NCBI GenBank assembly: GCA_025350305.1
Contig: JANXYC010000116.1
Location: 1 to 35,571 of the forward strand
Direction: 5' to 3'
DNA length: 35,571 bases
DNA from: Cyclobacteriaceae bacterium
GTDB lineage: Bacteria > Bacteroidota > Bacteroidia > Cytophagales > Cyclobacteriaceae
Under the pieces are notes generated by a model. It saw nothing but the letters and a program-made list of their open reading frames with translations. It was not told the origin of the DNA and searched no databases. A program made the translations under genes and the position numbers. Shown piece after piece: positions 7,222-15,132 of this stretch. Position 1 is the first letter of the stretch; every line of letters starts with the position of its first letter.

Positions 7222-7949
7222 TATAATTCTTCTCTTAATTTATTTGTAATGATTGCTTCGAAGAAACCTTTGACTGGTTCATGAGTTTGATTTGCCTGAT
7301 AAATAAGATCTGTTGAGTTCATACATTCCTGGTTTGTGCAAATAGCTCCGCATTCAAGAGTAATATTTTGAACTTGTTGATTAACCATGGAATTCAATTT
7401 AGTTATTAACAAGTTTTTCTTGTTGTAGATCATTCTTTGAACAAACGTACTCGTTTCTAACCCAAATTTTTGTTCTAAAGGGCTAATTACCGTAAAGAAG
7501 TCAGAAAGCTTTTCAGAAATACCTTTAGTAAAACTGTTGAGATAAACTACACTGCAATTTCTAACGCCGTTACCCAAGCCAAGTTCTCTATACTCCTTGA
7601 GAACGGGTTTCATTATTCCATTAACTAACGTATCCCAGCCGGCATAGTTTCTAACAATATGGAAAGATATCCTGTTTCTACCTATCATTACCGCCCAGCC
7701 CTTACTGCTATCAGTAAATATAACATGATCTTCAACATTGGAGGAAGTGACAGGGGGTTTTGAGTCTAAAAAATTGCCTTGAAAATTTATTTGAATGCCT
7801 TTTCTTTCTTGTCGTTCTGTAAACCCTAGGGGCTTTATCTTGTCATAGAATTGTCCAAAATAAATACTATCCCATGCTGAGGTTTCTGCCAAGAATTGAA
7901 ATCCGCAGTTGACTTCAACGAGATGTTTGTTTGAATACTGTTCAGCCAT
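7221..7949 (-). CDS. TIGR04255-like protein, first gene of a three-gene accessory operon
   Basis: The product has 242 residues. The architecture fits the sporadically distributed TIGR04255 family: an N-terminal half with strands around VEVNCGFQFL, a central aromatic block GWDTLVNGIMKPVLKEYREL, the partner strand RNCSVVYLNSF, and a C-terminus with HEPVKGFFEAIITNKLREEL, matching the family's usual terminal FE..IT..LRE pattern. I am matching from memory of the family, not from a search. The molecular role of the family is unknown; it occurs patchily in bacteria, as accessory genes do. It leads an operon with two coupled unknown genes, lies in AT-rich DNA, and sits on the 3' side of tRNA-Thr, a typical island position. 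Confidence 0.65.
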   Translation of the reverse strand: MAEQYSNKHLVEVNCGFQFLAETSAWDSIYFGQFYDKIKPLGFTERQERKGIQINFQGNFLDSKPPVTSSNVEDHVIFTDSSKGWAVMIGRNRISFHIVRNYAGWDTLVNGIMKPVLKEYRELGLGNGVRNCSVVYLNSFTKGISEKLSDFFTVISPLEQKFGLETSTFVQRMIYNKKNLLITKLNSMVNQQVQNITLECGAICTNQECMNSTDLIYQANQTHEPVKGFFEAIITNKLREEL

Positions 7950-7959
7950 ATGGGATGGT

Positions 7960-7967
7960 CAAAAATA
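7960..7967 (-). promoter_or_regulatory. Candidate -7 box (TATTTTTG) for the three-gene operon
   Basis: TATTTTTG on the minus strand fits TAnnTTTG. It ends 10 bases before the ATG at 7949, so the transcript would have a leader of only a few bases. No good -33 element is visible. Confidence 0.4.
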
Positions 7968-8034
7968 AGGTAAAAATGCTATTGATTATAATATTTGAGA
8001 ACATAGAATTGTGACAGGGGTGACCTTTTAATTG

Positions 8035-8244
8035 TTAAGGCAGCTTTCGCATGATATTTTTCAAACTCAATTTGACTTGCTTTACTAATGAACACGGGTA
8101 ATCTTTGTTTGAAGTGGTATCATTCAAGAAAACTATTGGTTCGGAATCTAACAGGCGGATCCAATCAAAGCTTGAGCCAAGTGCTCGATAAAGTGTCTGG
8201 TTTTGTGTAAACCAGAATCGGTCACAAATTAATTTGTAAATGCA
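8035..8244 (-). pseudogene. Open frame of 69 codons without a start codon
   Basis: Between tRNA-Thr and the three-gene operon a minus-strand frame runs from just after a TAA (8247-8245) to a TAA at 8037-8035. It has protein-like composition (LYRALGSSFDWIRLLDSEP, then IVFLNDTTSNKDYPC) and a basic end (LKNIMRKLP). There is no ATG, GTG or TTG before residue 56. I do not recognise it. It may be the 3' part of a gene cut off when foreign DNA joined the tRNA. Confidence 0.3.
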
Positions 8245-8271
8245 TTATATTGTTAATCAATGATTTATAAG

Positions 8272-8343
8272 AGCCGAGAATGGGATTTGAACCCACGACC
8301 TGCTGATTACGAATCAGCTGCTCTACCCCTGAGCTACCTCGGC
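8272..8343 (-). tRNA. tRNA-Thr (anticodon CGT)
   Basis: Read on the minus strand, acceptor GCCGAGG (8343-8337) pairs with TCTCGGC (8279-8273), and the discriminator is T at 8272. The anticodon stem GCTGA/TCAGC encloses TTCGTAA, with CGT at 8311-8309. D-arm and T-arm (GGGTTCAAATCCC) are regular. No CCA is encoded. The 3' end points toward the AT-rich three-gene operon. Confidence 0.95.
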
Positions 8344-8359
8344 GGAAGGTTGGGCATTT

Positions 8360-8396
8360 GGCATTGGGACTGCCCTAATGCCTAATCCCCAATGCC
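8360..8396. repeat. Heptamer-type repeat with 9-base inverted ends
   Basis: GGCATTGGG (8360-8368) is exactly reversed as CCCAATGCC (8388-8396). Read on the minus strand the block falls into seven-base units: GGCATTG, GGGATTA, GGCATTA, GGGCAGT. It lies between the divergent tRNA-Thr and Rrf2 genes and resembles the other heptamer arrays in this window. Confidence 0.6.
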
Positions 8397-8430
8397 TGCT
8401 TACGTAAATGTATAATTATTCGCAAAAAGT

Positions 8431-8450
8431 ATAACTTGATGCAAAGTTAT
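8431..8450. promoter_or_regulatory. Dyad overlapping the Rrf2 start codon, possible operator
   Basis: ATAACTT (8431-8437) and AAGTTAT (8444-8450) form a perfect 7-base inverted repeat with a 6-base spacer. The right arm contains the first two bases of the Rrf2 ATG at 8449. Rrf2 regulators commonly bind such dyads and repress their own genes, so autoregulation is plausible; this is inference. Confidence 0.45.
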
Positions 8451-8880
8451 GCTATCAAAAAAGTGCAAGTACGCAATTCACGCGCTGGTTTATCTCGCCG
8501 AACGCTACCAGCAGGGACCCGTCCATATTCAGGATATCGCCGAAGCACAGCGCATACCCAGGAAATTCCTGGAGGCTATCCTCCTCGAAATGAGAAATGC
8601 TAAAATTCTGCACAGCAAAAAAGGTAAGGGCGGAGGCTATTATTTGCACAAAAAACCCGAAGAGGTCAACCTGGTTGAGATCATCCGGCTCATGGATGGG
8701 GCCATCTCATTGTTGCCATGTGTTTCGCTTAATTATTATGAGCGGTGCGACGAATGTGTAAATGAAGTTACCTGCGGCATACGCGATGCGTTTACCGGTG
8801 TGCGCGACGAGAGCCTCAAATTACTATCAAAAAGCACCCTTGCCCAAATTGTTAAACGGCAACGGGAATTGGCTAAGTAA
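8449..8880 (+). CDS. Rrf2-family transcriptional regulator, probably Fe-S binding
   Basis: The 143-residue product has the Rrf2 winged-helix fold. The N-terminal helix is MLSKKCKYAIHALVYLAE, the recognition helix region is IQDIAEAQRIPRKFLEAILL (about 27-46), and the wing contains KGKGGGYYL (58-66). Cysteines 91, 100, 103 and 109 in PCVSLNYYERCDECVNEVTC match the cluster-binding loop of the family, so it probably senses iron-sulfur, redox or cysteine status. The targets are not clear, since it is followed by almost 300 bases of repeat-containing intergenic DNA and is not in an operon. A dyad overlapping its start codon is a candidate autoregulatory site. Confidence 0.9.
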   Translation: MLSKKCKYAIHALVYLAERYQQGPVHIQDIAEAQRIPRKFLEAILLEMRNAKILHSKKGKGGGYYLHKKPEEVNLVEIIRLMDGAISLLPCVSLNYYERCDECVNEVTCGIRDAFTGVRDESLKLLSKSTLAQIVKRQRELAK

Positions 8881-8998
8881 GCGGTGAAAGACGAAGAAAT
8901 AGCAGGCCGGTTCCCCAAAGGACACACACGCGTAAAGCCCTGCCTGAGAACGACCCCGCAGCCAAATATTTGACTTCAGATAGAGCGTAAGAAATTCA

Positions 8999-9077
8999 TT
9001 TCACGCAAAGACCGCAAAAGTAATGCTGCAAAGACCCGCAAAGTCTTGCATTTCTAATTCGCGCACTTTGCGTGAAA
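8999..9077. repeat. Inverted repeat TTTCACGCAAAG with internal GCAAAG copies
   Basis: TTTCACGCAAAG (8999-9010) is exactly reversed as CTTTGCGTGAAA (9066-9077). Between them GCAAAG or GCAAAAG recurs three more times. The 12-base arms could form a large cruciform or an RNA hairpin. This fills most of the gap between the Rrf2 and DegT genes and looks like a dispersed intergenic element. Confidence 0.7.
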
Positions 9078-9147
9078 CTGCTTTAGTCCGCACAGTTTTA
9101 GGGACAAGCTTTTTCCTTCAAGCAACTTCTTATTCCCACAATACCTG

Positions 9148-9155
9148 TAACTTTG
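9148..9155 (+). promoter_or_regulatory. Candidate -7 box (TAACTTTG) for the DegT gene
   Basis: Exact TAnnTTTG match ending 16 bases before the ATG at 9172; the same octamer precedes the WG-repeat and cdaA genes. Confidence 0.5.
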
Positions 9156-9171
9156 CTTTTCATTTTCCTCC

Positions 9172-10329
9172 ATGACACCCTTGCACAAAGAGAAACCCAT
9201 GAATGAACTTCCGGTAATGCAGGAAGGTGAAGGCATTATGCTGTTTTATCCGCATGTTCCTAAGAAAGCAATTGAGGCGGTAACGGAAGTATTACAAAGC
9301 CGCTGGATTGGTCAGGGGCCCCGTGTGGCGCAGTTTGAAAAAGAGTTTGAAGAAAGATTTACCGGCAAGGGAAAAGCACTCGCGGTAGGATCGGGGACGG
9401 ATGCACTTCATCTGGCATACCTATTGGCCGGCTTGAAAGAAGGGGATGAAGTCATCACACCCGTGTTCACCTGCACGGCCACAACAATTCCTTTTCTCTA
9501 CATGGGTGTCAAATTCCGGTTTGCCGATGTGGATCCGAAGACGCTCAATATTAATGTTAACCATGTGCGTGAACTGGTCAACGAAAAAACCAAAGCGATC
9601 GTGTGCGTTCACTACGGTGGACTACCCTGCGACATGGATGAATTATTGGCAATCGCCGCGGAGTACAACATACCGGTAATCGAAGATGCGGCCCATGCCG
9701 TGGGGGCGACCTACAAAGGAAAAAGGATTGGTGAAATTTCTCCCTTCACGATATTTTCATTCCAGGCCATCAAGGCGATGACTACAGGTGATGGCGGCAT
9801 GCTCGTGCTGCAAGACCACTCCATTGTACCGACCGCCGAACGAATTCGCTGGTTTGGTATCGACCGGTCCAATAAGCAAAAGGGAACCTGGGAAAATGAC
9901 ATTTGGGAAGTAGGTTATAAATATCAGATGACAGACATCGGGGCAGCCATGGGACTGGCGGCCCTTCATGAGTTTGATCAGACTCTGGCCTATCGCCAAA
10001 AATTATTTCAGACATTCAAACGCGGCCTTGCCGGAGCCGAGGGTATCACGCTAATGGGTGCAGACACAACTGATCGTACGCACGCTGCCTGGTTGTGTAC
10101 GGCGCTGGTTGACAGGCGCCAGGAGTTTATGAACAAGCTGCGTGATCGAAAAATTGAATCAGGACAAGTGCACTACCGCAATGACCGCTATACGGTGCTG
10201 GGCGGGCGACGGGATGATCTTCCGAACATGGATGCCATTGAGGAGAATTATATTGTGCTGCCCATGCACATGCACATGAATGAAAAAGATGTGGATTATA
10301 TCTGTCGGGTAATCAGGAGTGGATGGTAG
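9172..10329 (+). CDS. DegT/DnrJ/EryC1/StrS-family PLP aminotransferase
   Basis: This is a sugar-nucleotide-type aminotransferase, cytosolic, 385 residues. Key positions are the phosphate-binding GSGTDALHLA (73-82), EDAAHAVGA with Asp172 (pairs with the PLP ring nitrogen) and the downstream FSFQAIKAMTTGDGG with Lys201 as the Schiff-base lysine. The usual family pattern is SF...K..T.GEGG; here the third position of the glycine loop is Asp (GDGG), as in some members. The substrate is not identifiable; such enzymes make amino sugars for surface polysaccharides or act in secondary metabolism. The next gene, convergent, is a glycosyltransferase, which fits a polysaccharide role. An internal ATG at 9199 (MNELPV) is an alternative start. 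Confidence 0.9.
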   Translation: MTPLHKEKPMNELPVMQEGEGIMLFYPHVPKKAIEAVTEVLQSRWIGQGPRVAQFEKEFEERFTGKGKALAVGSGTDALHLAYLLAGLKEGDEVITPVFTCTATTIPFLYMGVKFRFADVDPKTLNINVNHVRELVNEKTKAIVCVHYGGLPCDMDELLAIAAEYNIPVIEDAAHAVGATYKGKRIGEISPFTIFSFQAIKAMTTGDGGMLVLQDHSIVPTAERIRWFGIDRSNKQKGTWENDIWEVGYKYQMTDIGAAMGLAALHEFDQTLAYRQKLFQTFKRGLAGAEGITLMGADTTDRTHAAWLCTALVDRRQEFMNKLRDRKIESGQVHYRNDRYTVLGGRRDDLPNMDAIEENYIVLPMHMHMNEKDVDYICRVIRSGW

Positions 10330-10344
10330 GGCGGTCCCTATCCA

Positions 10345-11238
10345 TCACGACAAACCTACCAGTTTCTTAAAACGGTCTCTCAACATCCGCATACGGAAAT
10401 TTTGATCAGGTTCAGGCTCTTTTGATTGGCCTTCAAAGGAGGTACCCATCTTTAAATAATATTTATAAAGCGTGGAAATTGACATATTCCATTTTTCCAG
10501 GAATTGCCGATTGGCATTGTTACGAGTGATCCGCGCCGTAGTCTTGGAACCGAAGTGATATACGCGTACCCGGCTCACTCCTTTATAATAGCGTACTCCG
10601 GCGTGCCATAATTTCATCATCATGTCTGGATCCGATCCCATACCGGGAGAGAATTCTGTACTTAGGCCTCCGATTAAATTCCATAGAGAGCGATGAAGAA
10701 CGAGTGGATACCAATTGCTGCCACTCCAGTCTTGAAAGGCGATTCTGTCAAATTCCCGTAGAAATTTTTGTTCATCAAAATTCTGAACAGTCTTGCCAAA
10801 ATCGTATGGAGCGAGGGCACAAGAATTCCGCGAAAGCGTATGCTCGATCATCGTCCCCGAAATACAAAAATAGTCGTGACCAACTGTTAGAACTTCTTCC
10901 AATAAAGCAATGTCCCAACCCGGTGCGAAATAAAAATCGTCATCGGATAACACGATGCGCTCACCGGTCGCCAGGGTCGAAGGAGCATTGAAGCCGTAAC
11001 AAACACCGGCATTTTCTTTAGAATATGAGAAATCAAGTTGTTGTGATTTTACCCAATCCAGTGTGCCATCACTTCCTTCGTTGACATGGATGATGATCTG
11101 ATGGTAATGGGCTGAGTTTTTACGAATACTTTCCACGCAGCATTTCAGATAAGCCAGGTTATTCCAGGAAGGAATAAGAATTGAAAAAACAGGCTTCTCG
11201 CGCTGACGGCCGGGATGAAAGGTTATCGTTGGAATCAT
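10345..11238 (-). CDS. Family 2 glycosyltransferase
   Basis: The product has 297 residues from ATG 11238. The GT-A fold is shown by FSILIPSWNNLAYLKCCVES near the N-terminus, the acceptor-side strand IIIHVNEGSDGTLDWV, and the metal-binding ERIVLSDDDFYFAPGWD. A Trp/Gly-rich block WSGSNWYPLVLHRSLWNLIG and GMGSDPDMMMKLW follow. It transfers an unknown sugar from a nucleotide donor. The frame is open upstream to 11505, but that extension reads through the EamA gene and has no glycosyltransferase features. The ATG at 11238 overlaps the EamA TGA stop by four bases (ATGA), so the two genes form a translationally coupled operon. Its stop lies 15 bases from that of the convergent DegT gene. Confidence 0.88.
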   Translation of the reverse strand: MIPTITFHPGRQREKPVFSILIPSWNNLAYLKCCVESIRKNSAHYHQIIIHVNEGSDGTLDWVKSQQLDFSYSKENAGVCYGFNAPSTLATGERIVLSDDDFYFAPGWDIALLEEVLTVGHDYFCISGTMIEHTLSRNSCALAPYDFGKTVQNFDEQKFLREFDRIAFQDWSGSNWYPLVLHRSLWNLIGGLSTEFSPGMGSDPDMMMKLWHAGVRYYKGVSRVRVYHFGSKTTARITRNNANRQFLEKWNMSISTLYKYYLKMGTSFEGQSKEPEPDQNFRMRMLRDRFKKLVGLS

Positions 11239-12140
11239 GACGTTTTTTTCATGAGTTGCTGATAGCCACGATTGACCAAATAAATTCCCAGTAAGGTGAT
11301 AAGAATCGCCACGGCAATTTTTGTATTTAATTTTTCTGACAAAACTAGCCAACCCAGGACAACCGCCACCAGTGGATTTATATATGAATACAGGGAAGCA
11401 ATGATGAGCGGAAGTTGTGTGAGTGCATAGGAATACATGGCATAGGCCATTGTTGAACCGACAATGATCAGATAACAAAGGGAATACAACGTCGTGGCCG
11501 ACCACGTGATGGTAGTATAGTCATCGAAGATCGCACTAAAAGGCAAGCAGAACAACCCGCCAAAAAGCATTTGAAATCCAGCATTCAGAAAGGGACTCAC
11601 CGTTTCATTGGATTTTTTCATCAGGAAGCTTGCACCAGCCCAGGATACAGTAGCGACAAAAATAAGCGCAATGCCTGCACGATACCGCGGATCAGAAAAA
11701 TCTGCCAGGTGCTCGCTAAAAACCATCAAAATTCCAAGCATGCCCGCCACCACACCAACGATGATCGTGACGTTGGGAAGTTCCGAGCGATTAATGGTAA
11801 GGTTGAGCAAAACAACGCAAACAGGCATGGCTGAACAAATAATGGCTGCTACGCTGCTCGGCACATATACGACGGCCCATGATACCAATCCGTTGCCAAA
11901 GGTTATCATCAGAAATCCTCCCAAGGCAAGTTTCAGAATATGTTTTGTGTTTGGTAAGGGCAGCCTCTTAATGAAAATAAGGTAGGAGGTCAGTAGTAAC
12001 CCTGCCGTTATTTGGCGAAGGGCCGCAAATAAAAATGGAGGGAAGCTGTGCACACCCATCTTCATCACAAGAAAAGTTGTTCCCCAAATCAGGCAGATGC
12101 CCGCCAGGCAGAAATAGGCGATAAGTATGTTTCGTTTGAT
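11235..12140 (-). CDS. EamA/DMT-family transporter (start codon unusual)
   Basis: This is an inner-membrane permease of the drug/metabolite transporter superfamily with two EamA repeats and about ten helices. The first canonical start is GTG 12068, but the frame stays open upstream to a TGA at 12155-12153. The extra stretch encodes an ideal first helix, KRNILIAYFCLAGICLIWGT followed by TFLVMKMG, including the typical WGT.F...K motif. No ATG, GTG or TTG occurs there; the best candidates are ATC at 12140 (IKRN, where relatives would have MKRN) or ATT at 12152. The coordinates given use ATC 12140 (301 residues). Either a rare start codon is used or the start has been lost. The substrate is unknown. 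It is coupled to the downstream glycosyltransferase through an ATGA overlap. Confidence 0.8.
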   Translation of the reverse strand: MKRNILIAYFCLAGICLIWGTTFLVMKMGVHSFPPFLFAALRQITAGLLLTSYLIFIKRLPLPNTKHILKLALGGFLMITFGNGLVSWAVVYVPSSVAAIICSAMPVCVVLLNLTINRSELPNVTIIVGVVAGMLGILMVFSEHLADFSDPRYRAGIALIFVATVSWAGASFLMKKSNETVSPFLNAGFQMLFGGLFCLPFSAIFDDYTTITWSATTLYSLCYLIIVGSTMAYAMYSYALTQLPLIIASLYSYINPLVAVVLGWLVLSEKLNTKIAVAILITLLGIYLVNRGYQQLMKKTS

Positions 12141-12324
12141 GGCCGCAAAAATTCAGGCGGCAAAGTAAAGGCTTTTATGTGGTTGGTCACCTTCCCGGTT
12201 CAGTTTTAGTTTTTCACACCTGAAACTTATTTTCCCTGCCTCGCAGCAATCGTTCTCAGCGAACGCAGGGGATGTTGCGTTTAAGAAATCGCTCGGGCGA
12301 TTGATTGCAGATTTACGATTCTGT

Positions 12325-15027
12325 TTAATAACGGAGGGAAAGTGATCCTCTGTACTCCTTCTTCGTATAATTGATGAAATAATAATAAACACCGGCCGAC
12401 TCCCCCACACCGTACCACTTGAAATTCCGGTCCGTGCTTTGAAAGATCTGGTTGCCCCAGCGATTGTAGATGCGGACACCTTCAAATTGTGAATAACAAT
12501 TATCATTCGGTAAAACATTATTCAGTTCTCCGGTCGATTCGTCCTTTATCTCCATCGCGAAGTAATCATTAACATTATCGCCATTGGGAGAAAAGAAATT
12601 GGGGGGAAGGAAGTGCGCATCGGCACCGTCCACGTCCTTTATCTTAATCTTCACGGTAACGGAATCTTTTTTTGCCGTGAGGCAATGGTCATCATGGATA
12701 CGAAACATAAAACTATAATCATTTTCATACACCTGGTTTTCAAAAATGGTACAGTTCGGCTGCCAGCTAAGCGTTGTTTGCAGCGGGCTTTTGCCACGGA
12801 CGGGTTTAAACGTGAATCCCACCGGCTCCACCGTGCCGTCTTTGCCTATCAGTTCAATCGTAAGACTGTCTTGCTTGGGAAAAAAATCGGCATCGGTGCC
12901 CGTTAGCACCAATTCAATGGGCGGGCCCAAGATCATGCTGAGCACATTGCTGGATAAAGCACCGGCCGCGCTGTTATTGGATACAGACAGTATAGGCGGC
13001 TGATTCAATGGGGGAAGAATTTTTACCTCCACATCCACCGTATCGGCTTTGTATATCCGGCACTTATTCGCGAAGTCAACGACAATGAATTGAAAATCAA
13101 ACGTATCCTTTTTCTTCAGGTCAACCGATTTGCATGTGATGTCCCATTGAAACATTGAATTGACAAGCCCATTCGCTTTGGGCTGTACCGGATCAATCAC
13201 AACTCCATACTTTCCATAAATAAAGTCGCTTCCTTTTCCCGTCATCACGAGGTAATCGTTATCCACAAGGTCTTTTCCCGTCACGTTGAATTTAAGCGAT
13301 TCATTGATCCGACGTGTTAGTCCCTTCACGTAACGTTCAGAGGGGGCAGGTGTTAAGTCCGTATCAATAGTAGGGTCCGCATTGCCGGGAAGGACCACCG
13401 TCAGATTATAAATCGCCTTGGCGGGATCGGGGATCAGACATTTGTTCTGGTCCTGCACTTGAATTGTTATTTGAAAAGCCGTCCGTTTAGTAAAATCAAA
13501 GATGTCGCAGCGGGCATCCCATTTTATTTCGCCATCCGCAGCGCCATTGGTTTGATGAAAGGTGGTGAATGTCATCCCGGCATTGGCCAGTACAAAGCCA
13601 TTTGTGAGCAGCGAGATAACCAGCGGATCGCCATCATCATCCTTGACTACATACGGCCAGGCCCCTTGCGCGCCCTCGTTAAGGGTACCCAACGGACCGG
13701 TGACCGGGTTGGTTGACGTGAAATACGGTTTTCGATTCGTCGGGGGCTCTACATGAAGGTTAACTCTTAGTGTATCGGTGAGGGGAAGACTGCAAGCGTC
13801 GTCCATAGCAATAATGCCGATCTGCGGATCACCGCCAACTAAGAACGGGCACGCCGGAAAACAAATTGTAAACTCGGCCGTGCTGCCGTTGATCAGCGTA
13901 GCATTGATTACTGTTGGCAAAATTCCCGAAAGGTCCTTCCTGAAATTCATCGCGAAAGCTTTGATCGTGATTCTTTCTTGAAAATTATCATCAGGGCTTT
14001 GTGAATCCGCATCGGATACCTGCACCTTGATACACCGCTGGCCATCTACTACCGAGTTATCAAACGACACATTCATGATGTTATGATACGTGTACGCAGC
14101 ACCGTTCAGTTTCTTTCCCACAATTTGCGGCGGCACCGCCCGCGGGCAGGCATCTACCACCAGCATCTGGAAATCGCGGCGGGTCTCACCGATTTTTGTT
14201 TTATTTCTAAACTCTACAACTTTTACTGCAAAGACAAATAAACCTTGGGAGGTAGGTGTCACGGTGAGAAATCCATCACGGCTGATACGAAGGTCGGGGG
14301 CGCCATTCATTATGTTGTTCAAGCCAAAGGGGGCTTTCCACCTAACATCCGGATAAGGTCTTGGATCTAAGGGTGGCACTGGAAAGTTATTCACTGTACT
14401 CAATGGAGTAACCAATGAATATACCAACGAGTCACCATCATCATCGATACCACCAAAGTCAGTATAGTAAGGTCTGCGTGGACATGCGAAATCATTGAGT
14501 GGAGGAAAAAGCCGTGGTGTGGAGTCTACGAAAGGTTGTCCGTCCTTCACAACCGGCGGAAATTCCAGATAAAAAGTCTGACCGGCCCAGTTGGTACTCG
14601 GGTCCTGGCTAAAAATATTGGTGATGGTGTAGTTCCTGCAGCAACGCTCCCAGGTTATATAATATCCCGCTGGATGATTAAAAACATCCGGTGATAGTAG
14701 AATATCGGCCGAGTAAAGTATGCGAGTGGTCTTCAGTTCACCATGTGAGCAGGAAGGCTGTGTGTAGTCAACACTGGTTTCTCCAACATACGTTAGGTGG
14801 ACATCCAACATTCCGATGTTATCAAACATGCGGTAAATCCGGACATTTTCGCCGCCTAGGTCTTTGGCCCCCCGTGCACCGTTGATCTCATCGAAATAAA
14901 GGACCATGTTTAACTTATACTGAAACCCCGTGACGTGAATTAATTCAAATTCTCCCCCTACAATGTGCGAGGCAGTCCCCAATAACGGGGTAAGGACGAG
15001 GAAAAGAAGAAAAATCCTTTTTTTCAT
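12325..15027 (-). CDS. Large secreted protein with type IX secretion (gliding-motility-type) C-terminal domain
   Basis: The 900-residue product has a signal peptide (MKKRIFLLFLVLTPLLGTAS), then SHIVGGEFEL, a start shared by a group of large Bacteroidota surface proteins. The middle contains repeated beta-sandwich-like units with DDDGD and DADS-type calcium-binding turns (IDDDGDSLVYSL, VKDDDGDPLVISL, GTDADFFPKQDS). The last 90 residues form a gliding-motility-associated domain: LPPNFFSPNGDNVNDYF, then VRIYNRWGNQIFQ and GVYYYFINYT. This type B sorting domain directs export through the type IX system to the cell surface or medium. Function is probably adhesive or structural. The start ATG at 15027 is followed directly by the signal peptide. 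Confidence 0.88.
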   Translation of the reverse strand: MKKRIFLLFLVLTPLLGTASHIVGGEFELIHVTGFQYKLNMVLYFDEINGARGAKDLGGENVRIYRMFDNIGMLDVHLTYVGETSVDYTQPSCSHGELKTTRILYSADILLSPDVFNHPAGYYITWERCCRNYTITNIFSQDPSTNWAGQTFYLEFPPVVKDGQPFVDSTPRLFPPLNDFACPRRPYYTDFGGIDDDGDSLVYSLVTPLSTVNNFPVPPLDPRPYPDVRWKAPFGLNNIMNGAPDLRISRDGFLTVTPTSQGLFVFAVKVVEFRNKTKIGETRRDFQMLVVDACPRAVPPQIVGKKLNGAAYTYHNIMNVSFDNSVVDGQRCIKVQVSDADSQSPDDNFQERITIKAFAMNFRKDLSGILPTVINATLINGSTAEFTICFPACPFLVGGDPQIGIIAMDDACSLPLTDTLRVNLHVEPPTNRKPYFTSTNPVTGPLGTLNEGAQGAWPYVVKDDDGDPLVISLLTNGFVLANAGMTFTTFHQTNGAADGEIKWDARCDIFDFTKRTAFQITIQVQDQNKCLIPDPAKAIYNLTVVLPGNADPTIDTDLTPAPSERYVKGLTRRINESLKFNVTGKDLVDNDYLVMTGKGSDFIYGKYGVVIDPVQPKANGLVNSMFQWDITCKSVDLKKKDTFDFQFIVVDFANKCRIYKADTVDVEVKILPPLNQPPILSVSNNSAAGALSSNVLSMILGPPIELVLTGTDADFFPKQDSLTIELIGKDGTVEPVGFTFKPVRGKSPLQTTLSWQPNCTIFENQVYENDYSFMFRIHDDHCLTAKKDSVTVKIKIKDVDGADAHFLPPNFFSPNGDNVNDYFAMEIKDESTGELNNVLPNDNCYSQFEGVRIYNRWGNQIFQSTDRNFKWYGVGESAGVYYYFINYTKKEYRGSLSLRY

Positions 15028-15132
15028 AGTGCACCAATTCGAAAGATAAATAAAGCGAATCAGGTACTGAAATGTCTTTCGGTAAATTGCGACCCGTAAA
15101 TAAAAAGTGACCCATTGACTCCGTCCAATAAC

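Noticed and set aside
11239-11505. N-terminal extension of the glycosyltransferase frame
   Set aside because: It runs through the EamA coding sequence in another frame and has no glycosyltransferase features; the ATGA overlap at 11235-11238 marks the true start.
12153-12518. Minus-strand frame of 121 codons near the end of the large secreted protein gene
   Set aside because: It lies mostly out of frame over the conserved C-terminal sorting domain and has no signal of its own.
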